Of a stretch of DNA of 64,000 bases, positions 1 through 11,900 are shown one piece after another. Numbering within the stretch: the stretch's first letter is position 1; every line of letters begins with the position of its first letter. Both the position numbers and the translations under genes were made by a program. A model generated the notes under the pieces. The model was not told the DNA's origin and made no database searches. It was given only the letters and a program-made list of their open reading frames with translations. The stretch is taken from positions 75,517,580-75,581,579 of the forward strand of contig NC_092091.1 in NCBI RefSeq assembly GCF_045679555.1, read 5' to 3'. Source of the DNA: Salvelinus alpinus. Taxonomy: Eukaryota > Chordata > Actinopteri > Salmoniformes > Salmonidae.

Positions 1-594
1 TATATGTAGCCTAAGATTATAGGGTTCCCTAGGAAACACTTATCAACACTTTGGTTGCTACCTTGTCTCCTCCCTGGCATTTTTGTTCATTTTCATGTCA
101 ACCAACACTGTATCCAAAGTGTCCGCTATTATATTCTAACTATAGAATTAGAATAATACATTTCCATGATTCCAACAGTTCACCGAAATGAACATTTGGT
201 TTAGGTCCACTCGGTCACTTAAGTGGGCAAGGTAAATGTCAATAAATACACAGCCATTCTGAGTGAGTGATCACCGTCAACCTATGGTGAAGAAATTCTA
301 TCCCGATGGGAGTGGTCACATCCGAGATGAATATGTCCCCATCCACATGGCATGAGTGGTCACTAAATGGTTTGTTGAATGAAAACGATGTAAACCATAT
401 GCTATGGCCGTCTGTCACCAGATCTTAACCCAATTCTACACCACCATCAACAACAACATCCCTCCAGTAGAGTTCCAGACGCTTGTAGAATCTGCCAAGG
501 CGCATTGAAGCTGTTCTGGCGGCTCGTGGTGGTCCAACGCCCTTTTAAGACACTATATGTTGGTGTTTACTTTATTTTGACAGTTACCTGTACA
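1..594 (+). mobile_element. Tc1-like transposon 3' remnant
   Basis: About 250-590 carries degraded sequence of a Tc1-like element's C-terminal transposase part (around 413-540: ACCAGATCTTAACCCAATTC, GAGTTCCAGACGCTTGTAGA). It ends in GACAGTTACCTGTACA, the right terminal end. Frameshifts and deletions make it inactive. The first 240 bases hold nothing I can name. Confidence 0.6.
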
Positions 595-1362
595 ATACAT
601 AACATAATTACATTTTTATTACATTAACAAAAATAAATATTCTTTCTTATTACTCATGACATTTCTCAGGGTATCTGCAAGATTAGGGGAAAGATAGCAT
701 GAAGGGGGCCCATACTTCCCCCGCCTTTGTTCTGAAGTATGGAATTTGTTTTCTCCAGTGGCAGCCTTTTACATATCTCATAATACCACTTTTTAGAGTA
801 GGTTGCTGGTCTTTTATCCAAATCAAAATAATCCATTTGCAGGCCACAAAGTGTATATATATTTTTAGGAGATTGAGTTGTGCTAGTGTACGTAATGGCC
901 TGTTTTCTGTGACACCTGATACAAGTAGCAACGGGTCCATTCTACTATGACATCTTAACATGCCCATTAGCTCAGTTTAGTTTTTCTCCCAGAAAATTGT
1001 TAATGTGGTGGGTATGTCCAAAACAAGTGCCATTGGGTACCTCTCATTGTTGTACTTCCACATGTTATTCTTTTCTTGGCCTTTGTATCAAATTGATGGT
1101 GAGTCTAATGGTGTTGAAGATAGTTAACATTGCTTTGCTTTTCCACCCTGTAAAAGAGCATGACTGCAAGATGTTTAAGAGAAGATGATGGAATTTTCCC
1201 TCCCCTCAATTTAAAAGGAAACAAAAACAGTGAAATGATAAACATTTCTCACTACATAGGGACCCCCTCCTGTAAGAAAACCAAAAAGAAGAAATAATAC
1301 AAGCAAATCAAATTTGAGAAGGCCCAGCATCTGTAATCCTGTTTCTGCTTTCCACCTCTCAG
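595..1362. other. No gene seen (upstream intron of znf638)
   Basis: AT-rich sequence with short overlapping open frames on both strands but no domain, codon bias or splice context. It is probably intron before the first visible znf638 exon. Confidence 0.5.
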
Positions 1363-2953
1363 CTTCGCGTTGCTCACGGAAAGTCCATCCCAGCTCTACC
1401 CTCTATCAGCTTGGGCAGATAGGGCAGCCAGTGCCTTCGGTACCATAGGCCGGGGAACCCCGTTCCTCTTCGGACCGTCCGCGGCTATCCGCCTGGCCCA
1501 GATCAAAGCCCAACTAGCCCTGCACCAACTGAGCATCATCGCTGCTGCCAGTAACCACGGCAACCAGCAACTGGCCCTGCTCAACCTTCTCCAGCAAGCA
1601 GCTGCCAACAACATCGCTCAGCCGCTCGCCACCGTCATGTACCAGCCTCAGCAACAGGGGCCACCCTTCAACAGGCCCAGGAACATGCCATACCATCAAC
1701 AACAACCCGGCCACTCTACGGATGGCAACAACATGGCCCAGATGAACAGCTACCAGGCGGGTCAGTTCCCGCCGCAAACACGGCTACCCGAGGAGCTGGA
1801 GTCAGCGATCTCTGTCCGTGTTCAGGGCGGGAGGGACGAGGACCACCGACTACTCAACCAGAATACCCAGATCTCCCGGCAGCACTGTGTAGATCCCCGC
1901 ATGCACGGGGACGGTCAGGGTGGGAGTTCAGAGACTGCCTATTCTAACAGCAACAACCTTGTCTCGCTCTCCTGCGATGACCAGCAGAATCAGATGCAAG
2001 ATGTGGACTGGTCCAACTACCAGACTCCCAGTAAACTCTTTGGTCTCAATCAGCAGCAGCACCTCCAGCAGTCCTCCCACTCTCATGCTAACCCCAACAG
2101 CGGGCATTCAGGAGGGGGCATGCAAAGCTGGAATGCTCCTGTTTCTGAACCGGCTCGTCCACAGGGTGGAAACATGCAGGGTCTGTACGTACCCGAGAGC
2201 GCAGGCAGTATCCTGGCCGGCTTCGGTTTGTCAAACGATGACCTGGAGGTTCTCAGCCACTACCCTGATGACCAACTAACTCCAGACACTCTGCCCTTCA
2301 TCCTACGTGACATACAGATACACAAAACAAACAGAAACACAGGCCCTCCTGCGTTCTCTCAAACTCTCCCTGCTATTCCTAACCTGCCGCCACCGCTGCG
2401 TCTTTCTCCACCACAGCGGCATCCTGCACATTCATGTACGACCAACATCCCACGTTTTCTGAGTGTGACGCAAACGGCGGGTAAAGTTATCGACTACGGC
2501 CACGCAAGTAGGGCGGCGGAAGAGGGTAGAGACTCTTACAAACGCGAGCTACCGCCTAAGGAGAGAGCGACTAAACCAGAGTCAAAGCCCACCGGTTCGT
2601 CTTTGAAACGTAAAGCTGAATCCCCAAGGCGGCACGACGACTCCTCCGACTCAAAGAAAGACAAAGACTACAGGAGGCGTGCTCCAATCCCCGACGCTCA
2701 CAAGCACAAAATAACGCCCGTCAGAGAGCCGCCATCAAGATCTCGTTCGGAGCGCGAAGGGTCCAGAACAAGGCCACAGTTCGAAGCCAGGAGTGAGTCG
2801 TCAAAATCAACCAGACCCACCGGTGCCAAACGCAGCTCTAGCGCAACCAAGAGGCTCCCAACACCCACCATGATAGGTGATTTCTCTGCGGACCCTCCGA
2901 AGGTGTACCCCCACACCTGCTCCCTGTGCGACATGCAATGTGAACGGGCTAAG
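1363..2953 (+). CDS. znf638: znf638 exon a: N-terminal conserved block and first half of zinc finger 1
   Basis: The acceptor is CACCTCTCAG ending at 1362 and the donor is AAG|GTGAGT. The exon encodes a Gln/Asn/His-rich segment, then the family block around 2206-2320 ([14 protein letters not shown]...LRDIQIHK), VIDYGHAS near 2488, a Lys/Arg/Ser-rich part, and the first Cys pair of the matrin zinc finger (CSLCDMQC). It ends in phase 0. The frame stays open upstream only to a TAA at 1334, with no ATG, which supports an internal exon with its start codon elsewhere. Confidence 0.9.
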
Positions 2954-5900
2954 GTGAGTACCGTACCTGTACCGCACACGTTGTTCGCCAAGCAGAGATT
3001 TTGTTTTTGTTAAACGGATACTTCAGGATTTTGGAGTCTGACGAACTCGTGGATACCATTTGTTTTCTCTGTGTCCAGTTAGGAAGTTGCTAATTAGCAT
3101 TAGCTCAATAACTGGAAGTCTTTGGCAACTGCTAGCATGCTAGTAGATACCATAGACTTCCATTTGTTGTGCTGATGCTAGTTGGCTTTGGTTCGCAAAG
3201 CTACTTCTATCTTCCATCATACTGGATACAGAGAGATTGTATCAATGAGTTCCTCTGGCTCTGGGGAAGTAGATAAAGGGCTTCATTTCCAAAATCACAA
3301 AGTATCCCTTTAAGCTTTTATAAAGGCCCAATGCAGTTAGAGGAAAAATCCACTCAAACTATAGTTTGGTATTTGTTTCCATTAGTCCACTGTTGATACA
3401 CTACCACAGTGTTTTGAATGTCAGCAGTCAAGTTTTCAAGATATTGGACTTTCAAGAAGCAAAATGTCACTTGCCACATTGTCATGATGATGCAAAACCT
3501 TTTGGGACTGTATCAACAATGGACTAATGAAGGAGGGGGAAAAAAGTTTTGGGGTGGATTTTTCCTTTAAACACCATAACCACTTTTACATACACACCAG
3601 GCATAAAACACAGTGAAATACATCACATAATATTTGGTTCTACTTACAAAAATATACATATTTTAAGCAATGGTTTAACAGGTCTGATTCACATAAACCG
3701 TTTGTACTATTGGTGTGCTTACGCTGATTGAAACACCAGGTTTTCTGTGCAGTCTTTCAAATAATTTGGACATGTAAATACCTTAATCTGCATCCCAGAG
3801 GTGATCTGCAGTTGTGCTAGCACCAGCTGAGCCTCCGTCTTTAGCGAGAGTGAAGTGAATTCGGAACATCGATGTATGCATCTTTACAAATAGTTTTCAC
3901 ATACAAACTTTATATGTCCGAAATCAGAATCAAATATGCTTCCAAAAAATAACATGGTCGCTGTGCTAGAATGTATATTTTGATTGGCAGTTTTCTGCAT
4001 CTGTCAGTGCCATCAGGTAGCCTGATTCCAGATGTGTCCATGTAAACAGCACTATTAAGGAAATCGTTCTTCTTGCAAAGTATGTCAATGTTTTTATTAA
4101 ACTATTTTATTGATCTGACTATCCACAATAATCACATTATTGTGTGCATCTAACCGTACACGGTGTCTTCTCCTTTCAAACCATTATTTTGTAAATCCAT
4201 ATGGTTGGTGTTACTGTTGAGTTGTTCAACAATTAAAACAACTAAACACTAAAGGAGAAAAAAAAAAAAAACATTTGCTCCTGAAAAAGTAACCTGACCC
4301 GTACTCTGCTAATGATGAAGATGAAGAAGATGAAGATTGCAGAAGACATGGATATAACTGCAAAAGCTGAATCGTATTTGTGGTGAAGAGGACTAACTTT
4401 ACCCAGTATTCACTCTTCTGCAGTGTACAAAAACATTATCAATGCTGTTTTAATACAAGAAACACCATTTTGCAATTTACATTTTTTTTTTACAGGTTGT
4501 TGCCAAAATGTCTCTTCATAACTTCAAATTTTGAAACTTTCTTTAGTACTTTGCCATTTGATTTGATGCCTCAAACTTGAACAAGTAGTATCAATACATA
4601 TATTTTTGATAGCTTGTTGAGGAATGCATTCAAGATATGGAAGACCTATACATATCAATAATACCCCTAAATATACATAATACATTTCCACCACACTCCT
4701 TAATGCATGCATAGGCACTATGGTGGTGTAAATGTGATCCTACCAATCACATCTCTCTGCTGGACTCTGGTATATATCTAACCATTATTTCTTTATTTTC
4801 TTTTGTTTTTTTCCTCACAGGACTGGATCGATCATGTGAACACAGTCAACCACACAGCTAGCTGCAGAGATCTGCGCAACAAGTGGGTGTTTAAAAAAAA
4901 AAATAATGCTAAAACTATGCTGGCAGTTAAAATCCTTATGTCTATTGAAGCACCCATCAGTCTAAGTAAAAAAAAATATATAAATCCCATCAAAATCCAT
5001 CAGTTTAAGATATCAGATATCATTTTATTTTTGCATGAGCTGTGTCTCAATCCATCACATCCGCCTATGTCAGCCTTCCGTGTCCGTGATAGGTGGCCGA
5101 GCTACAGCGGTGTTTATCAGTGACTCACAAACACGATGGTGTTCTCCGTTTTGCTCCATGACCTTCTAAAGCTAACCCTTACAAACAAATGAACTATGGA
5201 GGAGTTAGTTTTGTTCCAACAGAAATAAGGGGTTAAGTAAAACAAAACATTTCCTGAGCTTTCTTATATCCTAGATATAGGACAGACACTTCAAAACCTT
5301 ATTCTTTATGAAAAAAAAGAGTAGTCCCTTTTTTTTGTTGCCATTTCTGAATGTGTTATTCAATGTATTTCTGTGGGCTATAGGAGGCCAAATTCAATAT
5401 TTCCTAAAAGATAGATATATATTTTTTTAGCTTTTGGGGATTCTTAAAGGTGTACTAGAAATTCAAAATCAAATAGCTAAATGATCCATGGTATGACCAT
5501 CTTAAGGGTATGTGGGACGTTAGCGTCCCACCTGGCCAACATCCAGTGAGATTGCAGAGCGCCAAATTAAAATACAGGAATACTCATTATAAAAATTCAG
5601 AAAACAAAACATATTTTACATAGGTTTAAAAATTAACTTCTTGTGAATCCAACCACGGTGTCAGATAAAAAAATAAATAATAATAATTAATAATATAAAA
5701 AATGCTTTACGGCGAAAGCGTACTTAACAATTATTTGAGAACATAGCCCAGAAGACAAATCATTACAAACAGTAACCAGCCAAGTAGAAGAGTTACACAA
5801 GTCAGAAATAGAGATAAAATTTATCCCTTACCTTTGATGATCTTCATATTGTTGCAGTCAGAAGACATTCATTTACTCAATAAATTTCATTTTGTTCGAT

Positions 5901-8900
5901 AAAGTCTCTTTATATCCAAAAACCTCAGTTTTGTTTGCGTTTTCTTCAGTAATCCACAGGCTAAACAGTCACAACAGGCAGACGACAAATCCAAATTGTA
6001 TCCATAAAGTTCATAGAAACATGTCAAACGATGTTTATATTCAATCCTCAGGTTGTTTTTAGCCTAAATAATCGATAATATTTCAACCGGACAATAACTT
6101 TGTCAATATAAAAGGTAAACATGAAAGGCACTCTCTCGGTCACGCACATGAAAAAGCTCTGTGACACTGCAGGGTCCACTCATTCAGACTGCTCTTATTC
6201 CCTCCTTTTTCAGAATACAAGCCTGAAACAATTTCTAAAGACTGTTGACATCTAGTGGAAGGCATAGGAACTGCAATTTGAGTCCTAAGTCAATGGATAC
6301 TGTAATAACATTGAATAGAAAACTACAAAACCAAAAACAGTATACTTCCCGAATGGATTTTTCTCAGTTTTTTGCCTGCCAAATCAGTTCTGTTATACTT
6401 ACAGACACTATTTTAATAGTTTTGGAAACTTTAGAGGATTTTCTATCCAAATCCACCAGTTATATGCATATCATATCTTCTGGGCCCGAGTAGCAGGCAG
6501 TTTAATTTGGGCATGCTTTTCATCCAAAATTCCGAATGCTGCCCCCTACTCTAGAGAAGTTAAAACAATTCCATATGTTAGCTTAGTACCCCTCCCCCAC
6601 AACGGTTTAGACTTTTAGAGTTAACTAACCCATTAATACTCAACAATAACCCATGGATGATGTACTCATGTCTCTTCTTTCTCCCCCAAAGGTATCCAGA
6701 CTGGAATCCAAATGTCCCAAGGTGAGAGATGTTCCTAAAATGTAGGACTACCTATTTTTCACCCTGATTGTCCAATCGTACCTTTTTTTAGATTACAACT
6801 GTGCAACTGACAAACCACCTATCATTTTCCTCTTGTGGTGTTGTATGTCACTGGGTCTTTGAATCACATATAATGTCATATTGTTCTTCTGACTCCTCTC
6901 TCCCCTCTTTGCCCCAAACCAGGAGGGACCCGTCTCAAGGTCAGGATGCCTGTGCCACCTGGCATTCCCTAGAACGCTCTCCCTCCCGCTCAGTGTCCCG
7001 TTCCTTGTCCTGGTCCCCCACCCCCCCTCCGGACCGAAGCAGAAGGATCTCTCCGCCCACCTCCCATGGACACACCCCCCACACCTCTGGCCGGCACAGC
7101 CCCTCCCAGTCCCATCGGCGTTCTGCCTCCAGCGCTCACAGGCCGGAGAAGAGAACCAGCGAATCCTCAGGTAAGCCACTTTGTCTAGATGCTAATCTGG
7201 GCTAGTGGTTGACACTGTTTCCCAGACCCAGGTGAAGCGTATTCCTGGAGTGCTAGTCTGTTGGCATTGTAATATATCTGCCCTGTGCTACATCGTCATA
7301 ACCTAGATGTCATTTGTTACCCCTACGTCCAGGGATATCTACTGTAATATATCAAATCAAACTTTATTTGTCACATGTGCAGACCTTACTGTGAAATGCT
7401 TACTTACAAGCCCTTACTTCTTATTCTTGTGTGTCAGATTTAAAAAATAAATTACGGAAAAAGCACACCATGCAATAATCTGAGTACGGCGCTCAGACAC
7501 AAAAACAAGCCATACAGGTACCCGCCATGTTGTGGAGACAACAGAAGTCAGAAAAAGCATTATAAATATTCACTTACCTTTGATGATCTTCATCAGAATG
7601 CACTCCCAGGAATCCCAGTTCCACAAATGTTTGTTTTGTTCGATAAAGTCCATAATTTATGTCCAAATACCTTCCTTTTTGTTGTAATATATCTACGTCA
7701 TTATAACCCAGATATCTGTCACCCCTACATCCAGGGATATCTACTGTAATATATTTACGTCATTATAGCCCAGACATCTGTTTACCCCTACATCCAGGGA
7801 TATTTACTGTAATATATTTACGTCATTATAGCCCAGACATCTGTTACTCCTACATCCAGGGATATCTACTGTAATATATTTACATCATTATAACCCAGAC
7901 ATCATCTGTTACCCATACCTCCAGGGATATCTACTGGGAGCTCCTCTCGAGAAGGCCTGAAGCGTTCCAGAAATGACCCCGCCAAGTGTGCGACTGGCCA
8001 CGGCAACAGAGCAGGGGTTTCTGGAAAACACGAGTCCGGGAAACGTGAGTCCTATTTGTCGTCCACCAGCAAGTTTCCGGCGTCCATGTCTGAGAAGCCA
8101 CATCGTCCACCTTCCTCTGCTTCCTCTAAGCCAGGCGCCAAGCCAGCGGCCGGGAAGGATACCGCCCTAGGACAGGACTCAGAGGTGTGCCCTTCGCGGA
8201 GCTTTTGGTTCAATCTTTTGTTTGCTATGCACAGTGTCATTACTCTTAAGATTAACTACATTATCAGTAATAATTACTTTCAGTAGTAATATCATTAGGG
8301 AAATTTCACAAATTGAATTAGAACTAACTTATAAGCAGCTTCTTCACACTCCCATCCAACACAAGCAGTGCTTGTAAACCTTCCTTCCTTGATTTTAGGT
8401 CCAGTCCTCCAACGCACCACAGAAGAAGCCGAATCCAACGCTGCAGAAGAAGAATCCTCCAGGTTCCTACTTGCTCTATCTGACGGGCCTCCCTGTAGAT
8501 GCCAAGTACCAGGAAGTGGTGTCACTGGTGCAGTCCTTTGGCAAGGTCACCAATGTCCTCATCATCAGGAACGAGGAGGGTGAGGAGAACCAGGGGCAGC
8601 CGCAATACAGTAAAGTGAGTATAGATAACTGTGGGAGTGTCAAGTTAGGCATCAAACCCTTTAATGCTAAGTGTGGTGTCTTTTTGATAAATATGAAGAC
8701 ATCTTGTTTACCCCTTGGAGTCGATTTCCCCGGCATCCAATTTGTTTGTTTTCCTGTTTATAAAAGTGTGATTTTTCAGAGCGAAAACCTGAAAAAACGG
8801 AAACCTGGGAAAACTAAACAGAGAAAATGGAATTTGGGGGGAAAACTGATTTTATAGGGCTCAATAAATAGGCTGAAGCATGGGGTTGCCCCTCTGCATT

Positions 8901-11900
8901 TATTCTATTACCCCAGATGTGATCTTTTAACTGGTTAGCTTCCAAAAAGTAAATGTGGACTGTTGTAACATCTTCAAAGTGCGCCAGGCAGATATATTTG
9001 TAAAGTCTTCCTGAAATGGTCCATATTGTTTTGTCGTGGTGGGAATGATTTTGCCGTGGCACAGCACTACATATAAATGACTGCAGTGGAAACACTGATC
9101 CACTATATATACAAAAGTATGTGGACACGACGCCAAATGAGTAGGTTCGGCTATTGCTGCCACACCCGTTGCTGACAGGTGCAGAATATCGAGCACACCG
9201 CCATGCAATCTCCATAGACAAACGTTGTCAGTAGAATGGCCTTACTGAAGAGCTCAGTGACTACCAACATGGCACCGTCATAGGGTGCCACCTTTCCAAC
9301 AAGTCAATTGGTCACATTTCTACCCTGCTAGAGCTGCCCCGGTCAACTGTAAGTGTTGTTATTGTGAAGTGGAAACGTCTAGGAGCAACAACGGGTCAGC
9401 CGCGACGTGGTAGACCACACAAGCTCACAGAACAGCACCGCCAAGTGCTGAAGCACGTAGCGCGTAAAAATCGTCTGTCCTCGGTTGCAACACACTACTG
9501 ATTTTCAAACTGCCTCTAGAAGCAACGTCAGTAGGTACTCTTCGTCGGGAGCTTCATGAAATGGGTTTCCATGGCCGACAGCCACACACAAGCCTAAGAA
9601 CACCATGCCAAGCGTCGGCTGGGGTGGTGTATAGCTTGCCGTCATTGGACTCTGGAGCAGTGGAAACGCGTTCTCTGCAGTGATTAATCACTTTTTACCA
9701 TCTGGCAGTCCGACGGATGAGTCTGGGTTTGGCGGATGCCAGAAGAACGCTACCTGCCCCAATGCATAGTGCCAACTGTAAAATTTGGTTGCCCCTTAGT
9801 TCCAGTGAAGGGACATCTTAACGCTATAGCATACAATGACATTCTAGACTATTCAGTGTTTCCAACTTTGTGGAAACAGTTTGGGGAAGGACCTTTACTG
9901 TTTCAGCATTACAATGCCCCCCCGTGCACAAAGTGAGGTCCATACAGAAATGGTTTGTCAAGATCAGTGTGAAAGAACTTGACTGGCCTGCACAGAGACC
10001 TGACCTTAACCCCATCGAACACCTTTGGTATGAATTGGAACGCCCCCTGTTGAGCCAGGCCTAATCGCCCAACATCAGTTCCTGACCTCACTAATGCTCC
10101 TGTGCCAGGGACCTCACGATATGTATTGCGATTCAATGTTGTTATTTTGTTGCGATTCAATGTTCCAAACATAATGCTCACGGTATGTCTGCTGCAAAGG
10201 TACAAGAGAGAGCCATGATAAAACGAGTTTTGATCTGTCATGGAATTAGAAGTGCAAAATAAAATGGCTTCCTATTCAGAAAGAAGATTGAGAACAAGCT
10301 ATGTGGCAAGAATACTGGTGCAGGTACAGCCCACTAGCGCAAAAATAATATTGAGATATGTGGCTGTACACCCCCCCCCCCCCAAATCACTAGTTTTGGA
10401 TCCATCTGTCTAACTTCTGCCCCTCTCGGTGTCTCTGTTCCTCCAGGCCACTGTTTGCATGCAGAAAGAGCAGGACGCTAAAGCACTGGCTGGGTGCCTC
10501 ACTCTCAACATACGGGAACACCCCATCTCTGTCTCCGACCAGGTTTGTCCCTCCCTGCTTACCGTACAAAAGCCACCTCAGCTCCCAGATGGGTATTCAT
10601 CCACTGGACTGTATATCATTGAACTGGCTCAGGTTTCCCTTGTAGTGAGGAAGCTAATAATGACAAAGAGGAGAAAATTAAATATAAAGAAAGGTGATGA
10701 TTGATCAAATTTAATCCGTTTTTTTCTTTGTTTTACAGAATGGCGAGGAGGAGCTTACTTCCTCGATACCTGTCATTATAAAAGGGTAAGCATTATGCAT
10801 TACCTGTATATACTAGGGTTATCTTTGACCCCTGACCTTTGCCATGTGTTATTACGGAGGCAGTTCTTCACACATTTCACTACTCTCCATAGAGAAGTGA
10901 TCGGTGCTCCCAAGACACCTGCAGCCCCCAACGAGGCCAACTTGACCGTCAAAGGCCCAGGTAAAAAAAACATACAATTAATGTTCTTTTGGAATGCATC
11001 CCAAATGGCACCCTATTCCCTATATAGGGCATTGTATTCTGCTCAAAGGTATTGCACTAAATAGCAAATAGGGTGCCAGCCTTAGATGTCTTGATTAATA
11101 TACAACTAATGATGTTTGATAGACCTGATCAATAAGAGTTGTGAAATGTAACATTATACTTTTTGTCCCCCACAGAAGCCAGCGTTGGTCAGAAGAATTC
11201 AAATGAGGTGCTTTATTTTTGTTTATCTGTCTCTTATTTGCCAGTATGTCTATTACAATTTTTAAATTATTAAGTCTTTCAATATTATATATCACATCTA
11301 CAGAAATACAAGTAAGTGACGGTTGTCACGTGCTGAATACAGCAGGTGTAGACTTTACTGTGAAAGCCCTTAACCAGCAATGCAGTTCAAGAAATGGAGT
11401 TAAGAAAATATTTACTAAATAAACGAAAGTTAAAAAGTAACAGAAGAAAATTACGTAACAGATAATAAACAGCGAGTGGCAGCAGTGTAAACATGAGGGG
11501 GTGGGGTTCAATGTAAATAGTCTGGGTGGCCATTTGATTAATTGTTCAACAGTCTTGTGGCTTGGGGGTAGAAACTGTTAAGGAGCCTTTTATTCCTTGA
11601 CTTGGCGCTTCAGAACCGCTTGCTGTGCGGTAGCAGAGAGAACAGTATGACTTGGGTGATTTTCTTTGGGGGGGGGGGGGGCTTCCTCTGACACCACCTA
11701 GTATATAGGTCCTGGGTGTCAGGAAGATTAGTGTTTCAGTTAATCTTTAACACTTTTAAAACAATAAAAAACAGGGAGGCAGCCAGCCAGCCAGCCAGTC
11801 AGTCAGCGGTGTCTGAGCTGTAAGATGAAATGGGTTTCCCAACAGATACACAGGGAGCAGGTGAAGCCACAGAGGAAGAGGAAGAGGGGCTGTAGAGCGG

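Noticed and set aside
683-967. Overlapping 94- and 83-codon frames on both strands
   Set aside because: AT-rich sequence with no domain, no codon preference and no conserved partner elsewhere in the window.
1396-1777. Minus-strand frames opposite znf638 exon a
   Set aside because: These are antisense readings of a GC-rich Gln/Ala coding segment whose plus frame is clearly the family protein.
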